In this document: positions 17,648 to 26,734 of the stretch, in pieces
How positions within the stretch are numbered: the stretch's first letter is position 1
Layout of the letters: each line of letters opens with the position of its first letter
Assembly (NCBI GenBank): GCA_024233305.1
Contig: JACKPV010000025.1
Span: 352,354 to 416,353 of the forward strand
From: Verrucomicrobiales bacterium
GTDB taxonomy: Bacteria > Verrucomicrobiota > Verrucomicrobiia > Limisphaerales > J093
Reading direction: 5' to 3'
Length of the DNA: 64,000 nucleotides
Translations under genes and position numbers: made by a program
Notes under the pieces: generated by a model
What the model was told of the DNA's origin: nothing
Databases searched by the model: none
What the model saw: only the letters and a program-made list of their open reading frames with translations

Positions 17648-17959
17648 TCAGCCCTTCAACTCCTTCGCTTCATCCAGGTTCACCGACCGGCGGGCCCGAT
17701 ACAGGGCAATGATCAACGCCAGGCCCACCGCCACCTCGGCGGCCGCCACGCCGATGGCGAACATCGCAAACAGCAACCCGTCCGCAGCCCCCGTGTCGGC
17801 CCGGTGCCGCCAGAACGCGATGAAATTGAGGTTCGCCGCGTTCAGCATCAACTCGACGCCGATCAGCACAATGATGCCGTTGCGCCGGGTCAGCACCCCG
17901 GCCAGGCCGATGCCGAACAGGAGGGCGGAGAGCAGGAGGTATTGGTCGAGGGGTACCAT
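17648..17959 (-). CDS. nuoK: NADH-quinone oxidoreductase subunit K
   Basis: This is a 103-residue, three-helix subunit, the standard NuoK length. The two buried glutamates of the MrpC-like proton path are visible in helix 2 (LIGVELMLNAANLNF) and helix 3 (VAAAEVAVGLALI). ATG 17959 starts directly before helix 1 (DQYLLLSALLFGIGLAGV), two bases after the nuoJ stop. The frame is open further upstream, but that part is arginine-rich antisense-like sequence. Confidence 0.93.
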   Translation of the reverse strand: MVPLDQYLLLSALLFGIGLAGVLTRRNGIIVLIGVELMLNAANLNFIAFWRHRADTGAADGLLFAMFAIGVAAAEVAVGLALIIALYRARRSVNLDEAKELKG

Positions 17960-17961
17960 GT

Positions 17962-18465
17962 CTAATGGAGACTGGTGGAGCGTCCGCGCATGGCGATGAG
18001 GACGGCGCCGATCAGCGCCACGGTGAGCAACACGCCCATGGCTTCGAGGGCGGGCACATACACGCCCATCAGGCCCTCGCCGATCTGTCGCATGCCGGGC
18101 GGCGGGCCCTCGGGAGGCTTGACCGCCCACTCGGGAGTGCCCGCGATGCAGGCGATCAGACCGCCCGTCACGAGCACGGCGATGCCCACACCCAGGCTGA
18201 CGGGCCGGAAGGCCAGCCCGGTCAGCGGCACCTCGTCATTCCGGGTGAACTGGATCACGAAGACCACCAGCACCACCACCGCGCCGACGTAGACCAGGAT
18301 CTGCACCATGCCGAGAAACTGGGCTTCGAGCGTGAGGAAGATCGCGGCGAGCCCCAGCAAGGCGACCACCAACGAAAGGGCGGCATAGACCGGACGGCGG
18401 AGCGCCACGGCGCCGAGCGCCGCCAGCCAGGTCACCGTTGCAAGCAGAGGAAAGGTAAGTCCCAT
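17962..18465 (-). CDS. nuoJ: NADH-quinone oxidoreductase subunit J
   Basis: This is a 167-residue subunit with five hydrophobic helices. The helix 3 segment with the pi-bulge-type sequence EAQFLGMVQILVYVGAVVVL is the hallmark of NuoJ. It lies between nuoH (9 bases away) and nuoK (2 bases away), the usual order, and forms part of the E-channel region of complex I. Confidence 0.92.
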   Translation of the reverse strand: MGLTFPLLATVTWLAALGAVALRRPVYAALSLVVALLGLAAIFLTLEAQFLGMVQILVYVGAVVVLVVFVIQFTRNDEVPLTGLAFRPVSLGVGIAVLVTGGLIACIAGTPEWAVKPPEGPPPGMRQIGEGLMGVYVPALEAMGVLLTVALIGAVLIAMRGRSTSLH

Positions 18466-18474
18466 GTGCGCTCC

Positions 18475-19668
18475 TTACTCCGCAAAGCGGTACACCCGCG
18501 GGCCGGTGGGCTGGCCGACCCGAGGAAGCCGGGCCAGCCCCCACGCGGCGCCGGCGAACATTCCCCCGCCAAGAACCCATCGCCACACCCCCGCCCCGAA
18601 GAACTCCCAGCCCCGCGTGAACTGCCAGAACGCCACCACCAGGAGGTTCACCAGCACCATCGGCAGCATGAATTTCCAGGCGAAACCCATCAGCTGATCC
18701 GCGCGCAAGCGCGGCATCGTCCCGCGCAACCAGACGAAGAAGGCGATGAAACAGAGCAGTTTACCGAAAAACCACAGCCACGATGGCACCCATGCCAGGA
18801 AGGAAAACGGCGCCGTCCAGCCCCCCAGAAACAAGGTGATGCCCAGCCCGCTGATCGCGAACAACCCCATGTATTCCCCGAGGAAGAACAGGGCGTATTT
18901 GAAGCCCGAATACTCGAGCATGTGCCCGGCGATGATCTCCGATTCGCCCTCCGGCAGATCGAAGGGCGACCGGTTCGATTCCGCCGTGGCCGCGATCAGA
19001 AACAGCAGGAAACCGCCCAGCCCCCACGGCGTGAAAACGTGCCAGCGCGCCAGCAAGCCGGCATGGTACCCGGTCTGTGCCTCCACCATGTCCACCAGCG
19101 AGAGCGACCCGACCGCCATCACCACCACCAGCGTCGAAACCACGAGCGGGATTTCGTAGCTGATCATCTGGGCGATGGCCCGCATCGAGCCCAGCAGCGA
19201 AAACTTGTTCCGGCTCCCCCACCCCGCCATGAAAACGCCGATTTCCTTCATGCCGCCCAGGGCGAAGAAGAACACGAGCCCGGCCTCGAGATTCACCGCC
19301 ACCATGTTGCGTCCGACCGGCAGCACGGCGTAGGCCACGATGACCGGAGCGACCGCCACGATCGGCGCCAGCGTGTGCGCCAGCTTGTCCGCTTGACGGG
19401 GAATGATGTCCTCCTTCGTCAGCATCTTCAGACCGTCGGCAATCGGCTGGAACAGTCCGAACGGCCCGACCCGGTTCGGGCCCATCCGGTTTTGCAGCCG
19501 GGCCAGGCCCTTGCGCTCGATCCAGGTGGTGGCGGCAAACAAACCGGCGAACGTCCCCACGATGGCCGCCGCGGAAATCACCATCGAGCCCGGTGTCTGC
19601 CAGGCGACGGGGAGCAGGGCGACGATGGCGTGCTTGAGGTTGACGAAGATCTGGTCGAGGGCGGTCAC
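18475..19668 (-). CDS. nuoH: NADH-quinone oxidoreductase subunit H
   Basis: This is a 397-residue, eight-helix subunit that forms the quinone-binding chamber with the peripheral arm. Diagnostic stretches are ERKGLARLQNRMGPNRVGPF near the N-terminus, LQPIADGLKMLTKED-like sequence after it, and EGESEIIAGHMLEYSGFKYA in the middle with the conserved acidic loop. The start is the GTG at 19668, which gives the expected first amphipathic helix. An initiation region with a good ribosome binding site is not obvious. It is 17 bases downstream of nuoI. Confidence 0.93.
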   Translation of the reverse strand: MTALDQIFVNLKHAIVALLPVAWQTPGSMVISAAAIVGTFAGLFAATTWIERKGLARLQNRMGPNRVGPFGLFQPIADGLKMLTKEDIIPRQADKLAHTLAPIVAVAPVIVAYAVLPVGRNMVAVNLEAGLVFFFALGGMKEIGVFMAGWGSRNKFSLLGSMRAIAQMISYEIPLVVSTLVVVMAVGSLSLVDMVEAQTGYHAGLLARWHVFTPWGLGGFLLFLIAATAESNRSPFDLPEGESEIIAGHMLEYSGFKYALFFLGEYMGLFAISGLGITLFLGGWTAPFSFLAWVPSWLWFFGKLLCFIAFFVWLRGTMPRLRADQLMGFAWKFMLPMVLVNLLVVAFWQFTRGWEFFGAGVWRWVLGGGMFAGAAWGLARLPRVGQPTGPRVYRFAE

Positions 19669-19685
19669 GGGAGGCGGGGTAAAGG

Positions 19686-20252
19686 TCAGGCAGCCATGCG
19701 GGAGGGGGTTGCAGCAGCCACCTTCGGGGGTGGGGGCGAGGCCTTCTCACGGCCCGCCTCCAGGCGGAGATCAACCTGCTCCGCCTCCGCGGGATGAATC
19801 GAACGGTAATACTCGTTGGAACGGGCCAGCCGGTGCTTGTCCAGCAGCAGCCCCCCGAAACGATCGTCGACCGCCACCTCGAACGCGGAGTCCATCTTGA
19901 TGGAGTCGAACGGACACACCTCGACACAGATCTGACAGCTCATGCAGACCGAGATGTCGAGGTCGAACACCTTGGGGTGTTTCAGCGGCTTGCCCCGTTG
20001 ATCGCGCGCCTGCTCGATGTAAATGCACTGGGGCGGACACTCCTTCTCGCAAATCTTGCACGCCACACAGCGCAGCCCCGCCATCGGGTCTTCGCCATCG
20101 AAGATCAGCATCGGAAAACTGCGGCTGCTTTCCGGGAGGGCCTGCCTGACGTCCGGGTATTCAATCGTGGGCAGCCGCGCAGGGTCGTAGTAACTCCCGA
20201 CGAAATTTCGGGCGGTTTCAACCATGCCTTTGATGATGCCAACGCCAAGCAC
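19686..20252 (-). CDS. nuoI: NADH-quinone oxidoreductase subunit I (two 4Fe-4S clusters)
   Basis: This is a 188-residue ferredoxin-like subunit that carries clusters N6a and N6b towards quinone. Both cluster motifs are intact: CVACKICEKECP and CMSCQICVEVCP. The N-terminal amphipathic helix (IIKGMVETARNF) matches the family. The start is uncertain: GTG 20252 has AGGA eight bases upstream and is preferred; TTG 20288 and ATG 20225 are alternatives. The C-terminus has an extra Pro/Ala-rich tail (SPPPPKVAAATPS) not usual in NuoI. It is the first gene of the run, and none of nuoA to nuoG is next to it. Confidence 0.9.
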   Translation of the reverse strand: MLGVGIIKGMVETARNFVGSYYDPARLPTIEYPDVRQALPESSRSFPMLIFDGEDPMAGLRCVACKICEKECPPQCIYIEQARDQRGKPLKHPKVFDLDISVCMSCQICVEVCPFDSIKMDSAFEVAVDDRFGGLLLDKHRLARSNEYYRSIHPAEAEQVDLRLEAGREKASPPPPKVAAATPSRMAA

Positions 20253-20489
20253 GAGCCCAGTCCTACCAAGCTCAACGGCGCTTGGCAAGAATCAGGTAGC
20301 GAAAGAACAACGGTTTTTTAGAATTAGCGGGCAATGGGGACCATCGCGACCCGGAATCCCCCCTCATTCCTCCGTCCGCCCGCCTCCCGGGTGGCTCGCA
20401 GCAGCGCGAAACCGCCCTTCGGCTTCCCGCGCGGCGTCGGCATCCGGATCCTCCCGCCCGGGGGCAGTCCGCCGGCGAGACACCCCCGA

Positions 20490-21266
20490 TCAGGGTTTCT
20501 CCTCCTCAAGATGGCTCAAATGGTCGTTGTTCCACCGCCGGCGCTGTTCCTCCGTGGCGGCCACCAACGTGGCATTCGGAATCAACTCCGCATGACCGTC
20601 GACGAAGGCAACATTCGACCCGCGACTGTGCCGGGCGGCGTCCGTCACGAAACCGTCCGCGATGGTCAACAGATACGTCGTCACGCCCCAGGGAGTCAGC
20701 ATCGAGTCCGCCATCGCAATCATGTCCGACGGGGCGCGCACGCGGTTCACGTCGACGGGTTGGAGCGCGTCGGGGCCGGGCTGCCAGGGTCGGTCGCCCC
20801 CGAGGCCGAGGACCTCGAAGGTGGTCAGGTAATGGTGATTGCGCGAGCGGGAGCCGAATCCGTTGTAGCCGTAGCTGCCGCCGACATAGGCGATGAAGTT
20901 CTGGCTCCAGAAGAAGCCCTTGGGCCCACGGTACGACGGACAGTCAAGGATCTTGCTGGTTCCGCCGTAATGGTTGCTCAACGAGTTGTACCACAACCAC
21001 CCGCGCTGGAAGTCCGCCCCGTACGGGTAGTGCCCGAAGTCGTCGGCGTACATGGTCAGCGCCAGCCCGAGCTGCCGGAGGTTGTTCTTGCAGTAGGCCG
21101 AGCGGGCCGCCTCCTTCGCCCGGCCCAACGCGGGAAGCAGCATCGCCGCCAGGATCGCAATGATGGCGATCACGACCAGCAGCTCGATCAGCGTAAAGCC
21201 CGCCCGTTGGCCGGTCTTCGCCTTCACGCCGCGCCCTGACACTTGCCTGACCCTGATCGCTGTCAT
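20490..21266 (-). CDS. Prepilin-type H-X9-DG protein
   Basis: This is a 258-residue protein with a prepilin leader (basic, then GFTLIELLVVIAIIAILAAM) and the processing-associated C-terminal motif: His, nine residues (SRGSNVAFV), then Asp-Gly (HSR...VDG). Members of this large family in Verrucomicrobiota and Planctomycetota have a pseudopilin helix and a conserved C-terminal tail; their substrates or surfaces are mostly unknown. The body contains DCPSYRGPKGF and a run of aromatic residues. ATG 21266 is used because sequence further upstream is not leader-like. It lies downstream of the UnbV operon (187 bases) and upstream of nuoI (237 bases), with no visible terminator on either side. Confidence 0.85.
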   Translation of the reverse strand: MTAIRVRQVSGRGVKAKTGQRAGFTLIELLVVIAIIAILAAMLLPALGRAKEAARSAYCKNNLRQLGLALTMYADDFGHYPYGADFQRGWLWYNSLSNHYGGTSKILDCPSYRGPKGFFWSQNFIAYVGGSYGYNGFGSRSRNHHYLTTFEVLGLGGDRPWQPGPDALQPVDVNRVRAPSDMIAMADSMLTPWGVTTYLLTIADGFVTDAARHSRGSNVAFVDGHAELIPNATLVAATEEQRRRWNNDHLSHLEEEKP

Positions 21267-21453
21267 CGCTGGCTGCCCAAACCTATAGGCGCGCCCCCGG
21301 GACCAGTCAACCGTCATGCCCGGTGCGAAGGCGCGTTGAGGCACTGGCTCGGAAAGTCCGAAGAAGAGAGGAAGTCCAATGCCAACAACCGAAGCCGGGC
21401 GCAAATGCTGCTGCGGAGCCGACCCTGTCCCCGGATTCATGGGACGCAGGGAT

Positions 21454-24400
21454 TCATGGCGCGTTGACGTCGACGTTGCCGTCGGCCCGGACCGTGATCG
21501 AACGGGCGTCGTCCGGAACCGGCGACACGGTCTCGCGCCCGCCGGGCCAGCGGATCCAGAGTTCGTCCCGCGCTGCGGGCCGGGCGAGCACGGTGACCGC
21601 GCTGTCCTGCGACCAGTAACCGGCGCCGGCATGCAACTCCCGCGCCGGCCCGGCGACATCACGCGCGCGCAGACGCAGGACCGCGCCGACGCCCTCCGGG
21701 TTTCCCGGAGGCCCCGCCAACCGCACCCGCAGACCGGGCCGGGCCGCGGTATTCCGGAAGAGCCGGGTGGCCGCGGCGTTTTGAGTCACGGCCAGGTCGG
21801 TCCGTCCGTCCCCATCGAAATCGGCCAACGCCGCCCCGCGCTGTTCCCCATGGATGCGGATTCCGCTCTCCGCGACGGGGACGGCGGACAATCCCCCGCG
21901 TCCGTCGCCCCGCAGGAGCAGTCCAAGCCCGGCATCGCAACGCGGCGTGCGGTCGTGGGTGGCGAAGAAGTTCTGGCTCAGAAAGGCATCCTCGTTGCCG
22001 TCGCCATCGAGATCGCCCACAGCCACGGCGAAGGCCGGCGCGAACCCGGCCTCGCGGGGCAGGCGCACCAGCTCGAAATGATCCCCGCGGTTGAGCAGCA
22101 GGATGGAAGCAAGCCAGTTGACCTCGAGGCGCCCGGCCGGCGGGGCAAGTGTTTCAAGCAGATCGGCCACCGTGGCCCGCCCGAAGGCCGCGTGCGTGGG
22201 AAAGCGTCCGCGCAACGAGGGGATCGCGGCGGCCAGCGCGTTCAGATCCCGGTCGGGCAGGTCCCGACCGGTGGCCGGATCCCGCACCGCCTCGATGAGA
22301 TTCACGATGCCGGACTCGTCGAAATCGCCGTGGTACACGCTCAGAGGCGACTCCACGCTCGCGTGATGCACGGTGTTCAAACCCCAATTGGCCGCGAGCA
22401 GATCGAGGCGGCCGTCGCCATCGAAATCGCCCGCATTCACGCCGTTCCACCATCCGGTGAGTTCGTCCAGCGATCGCCCCGGCGCCCCGCGCAACGCCGG
22501 ATTCCAGGGCGCGAGCCGGCCGCGCTGATTGCGGAAAATGCGCAACGGCCCCCATTCGCCGGCGAGCACCAATTCGGGAAAACCGTCGCCATCGAGATCG
22601 GTCCAGACGGCGCCGCTGACCAGGCCCACGCGTTCGAGCAGTCCGGCATTCACTTCGTCCGGCTTCCAACCGCGCGCCTCCCACCGCCACAATTGCGACG
22701 ACGCCGGCTCGGGATAACGCCCCGGCACCGTGCGGCCGCCGACGAACAAATCGAGATCCCCGTCGCCGTCGTAATCGGCCAACGCCAGCGGTCCCGCGCT
22801 CGACGCCCCGGCGGGAATGGGGTCCCTCACCTGCGGTGTCCCGGAGGCGTACTCGCGCACGGCGGCACCCAGGGCCAGGCCATCTTCGTAGCTCGCCGAT
22901 CCAACCAGGAGCGCCGCCTGACCGGCGGGATTTCGCCAGCCCAGCAACGTGGTTTGATCACGTGTCACCGGTTGATCCCAGGGCGGCCCCGACAGCCGGC
23001 TGAACGTGCCGTCCGCATGGTTGTGAAACGCCGCGAGCCGCCCCCCTCTGCCGCTCCCGATGAACAGGTCGTCCCGCCCGTCACCGTCGAGATCGAACCA
23101 GCCGATCCCCGGCCCCAACTGGCTCAACCGGCGCGGCAGGAGGGGTTGGCGGGCGAAGTCGTCATGAAACACGTCGGGGTGCGGATGACTGATCCGCTCA
23201 CTGATGTCCTCGAACCACACGCGGCGCTCCGCTGACCGGTCGTTCCTTGGGGAAGCCGTGCGATCCTCGCCGGCGTTCCCGGCGGGCTCGGCGATTTCGT
23301 AAAGGCGGTTGGGTTGGACCTCGTCCACCACCGTCGTCCCACCCCGCGGCCACCGGACCTCGATGCGCAGCGGACGGCTGTCCGAGCCGGCGGCGAAGAC
23401 GCGCAAGGCCTCATCGCCCGACAGGTAACGCCCCCCGGCCATCATTTCCTGGCTCTGCGTCACCGGTCCGCCCGAGACGGTGATCCGGGCGCCGATTCCC
23501 GCCGGGTTGGGCGCACGCCCCCGGAGCCGGACGGCAACGCGCGGAGCGGACGTGGTGTTGCGATAGACCCCCAGCGGCGCGTTGAGGTTGTTGACCACGA
23601 GGTCCAGGTCGCCATCGTTGTCCAGGTCGCCCAGCGCCATGCCCTGCGAGACGCCCACTTGATCGAAGCCCCATTCGCCACCGGCTTCCGCGAAGGTCAG
23701 GTCACCGCGGTTGCGAAAGGCGAGGTTCGCTTGTTCGAGCGGGGGCAGCATGAGCAGCTTCCCGGGCATCGTCTCGCGCGTGTACGGCCCGGCGGCCTGG
23801 ATGCGCTCCTGGGCGTCCAGATCCTGCGTGTCGAACAGGTGCCCGGTCGTCGCCAGCACGTCCTCGTAGCCGTCCAGGTCGACATCGAGAAAGAGCACCG
23901 ACCAGTTCCACTCCGAATTCTCGAGCCCGGCGTAACACGCCACCTCGGCATACGACCCGTCGCCGCGGTTCCATTGAAGCACGGTGCGGTCGAGCTGCGG
24001 TCGATCATCGAAAACGCCCGGCGCAATCGTGTAGGGATCCATCCCCGCGATCTGCATCAATCGCCGGGCGCGCGACCGGCTGGTCATGTCCGAAACCAGA
24101 AGATCGTCCCAACCATCGCGATCGACGTCGGCGAAATCGGCCGCCATCGCAAACGTCGCCGTGTGCCGGATCGCCATCCGGTCGATGGCGCGAAACCGGC
24201 CGCGGCCGTCATTGATCCAGATGCGATCCGGCGAATGGAAGTCGTTGCAGACGTAAAGATCCGGGGCGCCGTCGCCGTTCAGGTCGCGGAAAGCGCAGGT
24301 CAACCCCCAGTCGAGCGGCGCCTGCTTCAACGGTTCGCCGTTCTCATCGAGGAACGTCCCCTGCGTCCACGGGACCATCCGGAACCCGCCCTGGCCGTCG

Positions 24401-25182
24401 TTGAGATAAAGGAAGTCCGGCTCGCCGTGTTCGAGCACCCGGCCTTCGGGCGTGATCTCGAGCCGGCGCCGGTCCTGCGGCATCACCATGCGCCGACCAT
24501 CCACATTGAGGAGCGAGAAGCCTGTCGTCCGCACGGTGTCGGTGCGGTAGTTCGCGACGTAGAGGTCGAGGTCGCCATCGCCGTCGACATCGCCGAACGC
24601 GCACGACGTAGCGCCGTAAGCAGCGACCAGTTCGGTGCCCGTCACCGCGGTGAACCGGCCTTGTCCGTCATTGCGAAAGAGGCGCGCTCCGCGTCCGATT
24701 CCGAGCACCAACAGATCGAGATCGCCGTCGCCATCCACCTCGGCGAACGCGGCTCCGGTCGAGTATTGCCCGGCGCAGGCCACACCGGCTTCCGCCCCGG
24801 CCGCCTCGAATCGCCAGCCGCCGCGGTTCAGGAAAAGCCGGTTCTCCCCTTCGAGCGCGCAGGCATAGATGTCGCAAAGGCCGTCGCCATTCACGTCGCC
24901 GAGCGCCACGCCCGAGCCGTTGAGCCGGATCTGGTTCGCGGCGGCGTTGGCCGGCGACAGGGTGTTGGTGAAGGCGAGCCCGGTGCGCTCGGGCGGCAGC
25001 AGTTCGAATCCCGTCCGTCCGCCCGTGGGAACCGTCAACGTCCGGAAACCGTCCGCCGCCGCCCGCGACACCCCACCCGCTGCGGCAACCAGCGCAAGGC
25101 ATCCCAAGACGATGGCGGAACCGCGCGCCATCGCCGGCTTGGCGGGGGCGCTGTAGGGCTTCGGGCAACAAGGCAACGGCAT
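21454..25182 (-). CDS. Giant double FG-GAP/UnbV (CRTAC1-like) secreted protein, copy B
   Basis: This is a protein of about 1242 residues with a signal peptide-like segment (SAIVLGCLALVAAAGGV) near the N-terminus. It is built from two halves, each a set of FG-GAP/VCBS beta-propeller blades with calcium-loop motifs (DVNGDGLCDIY, DVDGDGDLDLY, DYDGDGDLDLF and many more), followed by an ASPIC/UnbV domain. The first UnbV domain is around residues 600-680 (SQEMMAGGRYLSGDE, IEVRWPRGG) and the second is at the C-terminus (ARELHAGAGYWSQDSA, LWIRWPGG). It is a likely extracellular adhesion or scaffold protein; no enzyme motif is visible. ATG 25182 lies four bases after the upstream stop; ATG 25206 (overlapping) and ATG 25131 (tightest signal peptide) are alternatives. 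Confidence 0.83.
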   Translation of the reverse strand: MPLPCCPKPYSAPAKPAMARGSAIVLGCLALVAAAGGVSRAAADGFRTLTVPTGGRTGFELLPPERTGLAFTNTLSPANAAANQIRLNGSGVALGDVNGDGLCDIYACALEGENRLFLNRGGWRFEAAGAEAGVACAGQYSTGAAFAEVDGDGDLDLLVLGIGRGARLFRNDGQGRFTAVTGTELVAAYGATSCAFGDVDGDGDLDLYVANYRTDTVRTTGFSLLNVDGRRMVMPQDRRRLEITPEGRVLEHGEPDFLYLNDGQGGFRMVPWTQGTFLDENGEPLKQAPLDWGLTCAFRDLNGDGAPDLYVCNDFHSPDRIWINDGRGRFRAIDRMAIRHTATFAMAADFADVDRDGWDDLLVSDMTSRSRARRLMQIAGMDPYTIAPGVFDDRPQLDRTVLQWNRGDGSYAEVACYAGLENSEWNWSVLFLDVDLDGYEDVLATTGHLFDTQDLDAQERIQAAGPYTRETMPGKLLMLPPLEQANLAFRNRGDLTFAEAGGEWGFDQVGVSQGMALGDLDNDGDLDLVVNNLNAPLGVYRNTTSAPRVAVRLRGRAPNPAGIGARITVSGGPVTQSQEMMAGGRYLSGDEALRVFAAGSDSRPLRIEVRWPRGGTTVVDEVQPNRLYEIAEPAGNAGEDRTASPRNDRSAERRVWFEDISERISHPHPDVFHDDFARQPLLPRRLSQLGPGIGWFDLDGDGRDDLFIGSGRGGRLAAFHNHADGTFSRLSGPPWDQPVTRDQTTLLGWRNPAGQAALLVGSASYEDGLALGAAVREYASGTPQVRDPIPAGASSAGPLALADYDGDGDLDLFVGGRTVPGRYPEPASSQLWRWEARGWKPDEVNAGLLERVGLVSGAVWTDLDGDGFPELVLAGEWGPLRIFRNQRGRLAPWNPALRGAPGRSLDELTGWWNGVNAGDFDGDGRLDLLAANWGLNTVHHASVESPLSVYHGDFDESGIVNLIEAVRDPATGRDLPDRDLNALAAAIPSLRGRFPTHAAFGRATVADLLETLAPPAGRLEVNWLASILLLNRGDHFELVRLPREAGFAPAFAVAVGDLDGDGNEDAFLSQNFFATHDRTPRCDAGLGLLLRGDGRGGLSAVPVAESGIRIHGEQRGAALADFDGDGRTDLAVTQNAAATRLFRNTAARPGLRVRLAGPPGNPEGVGAVLRLRARDVAGPARELHAGAGYWSQDSAVTVLARPAARDELWIRWPGGRETVSPVPDDARSITVRADGNVDVNAP

Positions 25183-25186
25183 GGGC

Positions 25187-26734
25187 TCATTCAGCACGCG
25201 GCGCATCCGCCCGGCGCAATCGGTTGCGCAGGATCACCAGCGACGGCCCGCTCTCTTTCCATTCGCGAATCATCCCTTCCGGACCCCGTCCGGCAAAGTG
25301 ATAAGCCGCCCCGAGCGCGAGGTCCGGATCGCCGTCGCCGTCCAGGTCGCCGGCGTCCATGACCATCCACCGCCCGCGCCAGGACCCGGGAAAGGACGCG
25401 GCAGTGAACTCGAAGCCGCCCTGGTTGTCGAGCAGCACAAAGCTCTCCTCGGGGGACTTCGCGTAATCGGGAAAGAACGAAATGAGCGCGAGATCGAGGT
25501 CGCCGTCCATGTCGAAGTCCCGGGACAGCACTTTGAACGCGCCGTTGAGCGGATAGAAGAAGCGCTCGCGGAAGTTGTAGGCGCCGTCGTTCAGATGGAT
25601 GCGGAGGCCGTGGTAGTTCTTCGTGCAGGAATCGAAATCCCCGAGGTCCCCGTTCGTCGTGATCAGGTCGGGCCAGCCGTCGCCGTCGAAGTCGCGCAAT
25701 TCGAAATACGTGTAGCCCCAGGCCGGCGGACGCTCGATCAGGGGCCGCGGCTCGAACCGCCCATTGCCCTGGTTGGTGAATACGTAAAGCCCCTCGCGCG
25801 CCTGGGCCATCAGGACAAAGAGGTCGGGACGTCCGTCGCGATTCCAGTCGTGCACGCGCGCCCGCACCGCGCCGGGCCGGTCGAACAGAACCTCCTCGGC
25901 AAACCCGCCGCCACCGAGATTCGGATACCAGCAGAACTGCCCCGCCACATTGCCGAAACCGGCCACGAGCAGATCGTCGCGACCGTCCTGGTCAAGGTCG
26001 ACGGGCACACAGTTGATGGGACGGATGAGGCGCGGCAGGACCTCGATGGGTTCGCCGAATTGATCGCCGGTTTGCGGGAGAAAACTGATCCGCCCCAGGG
26101 GCCGGTCGTCGGGAACGACGTGCCCGATCTCGGTCGCCAGCCAGCCCTGACCGCGCGGGACGAGGTCGACCACGGTGCTGTCGACCGTGCGGCTCGACAA
26201 TCGCCGGCCCGCGGCGTCGAGGACGTTGAGCGTGCGATCCAATGCGTTGGCGAGATAAAGCCGCCGGGCCGCTTCGTCGATGTGAACGCACGTGGCATAG
26301 CCCTGGGCGGCGAAGGGCGAAAGCAGCTCCACATCGAAGCGATCCGTCAGATTGGTGTGGATGACGGCCCGCGGGGGTTGCGGCAGGGGGGCGTCCGGGG
26401 CGGCGACCAGGATGTAGTCCTCCCAGATGGTGCGCCATTCTTCGAGGGCCTGGCGTTCCTCGGGACTTCGCTCGGGATCGAGGAGTTCCATGCCGCTGAG
26501 TTTCTTCACCAGCGGCAGGACCTTCGTGCGCCAGGTGGTTTTGTCGAGCAATTCGGGCGTCGGCCGCAGGTGGCAAACGGCACAGTAACGATCCGCCAGT
26601 TCGCTGCCTCGCTGGAAGGCCTCCCCGCGGACGGGCGTCTCCCCGGTCCGTCCGAAAGCAACCACCGTGAGCAGCAGGCAACCAATCAAGGACCGCCGCC
26701 GGTTGCTCCCGCATCCGTTCAAACCCCGCGTCAT
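25187..26734 (-). CDS. Secreted VCBS-repeat protein with c-type heme motif
   Basis: This is a 515-residue protein. A signal-like hydrophobic stretch (SLIGCLLLTVVAFG) precedes a single heme c attachment motif CAVCH at residues 51-55, in a short cytochrome-like segment with downstream methionine (KLSGMELLDPE). The rest is a beta-propeller of FG-GAP/VCBS blades (DLDQDGRDDLLVAG, DWNRDGRPDLFVL, DFDGDGWPDLITT, DFDMDGDLDLALI, DLDGDGDPDLALG). It sits between two giant FG-GAP/UnbV genes: its ATG overlaps the upstream stop (ATGA, 26731-26734) and its own stop is four bases before the next start. The three are surely one operon. Heme plus propeller suggests a periplasmic or surface redox role, but no reaction can be assigned. 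Confidence 0.82.
   Translation of the reverse strand: MTRGLNGCGSNRRRSLIGCLLLTVVAFGRTGETPVRGEAFQRGSELADRYCAVCHLRPTPELLDKTTWRTKVLPLVKKLSGMELLDPERSPEERQALEEWRTIWEDYILVAAPDAPLPQPPRAVIHTNLTDRFDVELLSPFAAQGYATCVHIDEAARRLYLANALDRTLNVLDAAGRRLSSRTVDSTVVDLVPRGQGWLATEIGHVVPDDRPLGRISFLPQTGDQFGEPIEVLPRLIRPINCVPVDLDQDGRDDLLVAGFGNVAGQFCWYPNLGGGGFAEEVLFDRPGAVRARVHDWNRDGRPDLFVLMAQAREGLYVFTNQGNGRFEPRPLIERPPAWGYTYFELRDFDGDGWPDLITTNGDLGDFDSCTKNYHGLRIHLNDGAYNFRERFFYPLNGAFKVLSRDFDMDGDLDLALISFFPDYAKSPEESFVLLDNQGGFEFTAASFPGSWRGRWMVMDAGDLDGDGDPDLALGAAYHFAGRGPEGMIREWKESGPSLVILRNRLRRADAPRAE

Noticed and set aside
15646..17712. A 688-codon plus-strand frame opposite nuoL
   Set aside because: It is His/Arg/Gln-rich, without hydrophobic segments or known motifs; the opposite frame is unmistakable NuoL.
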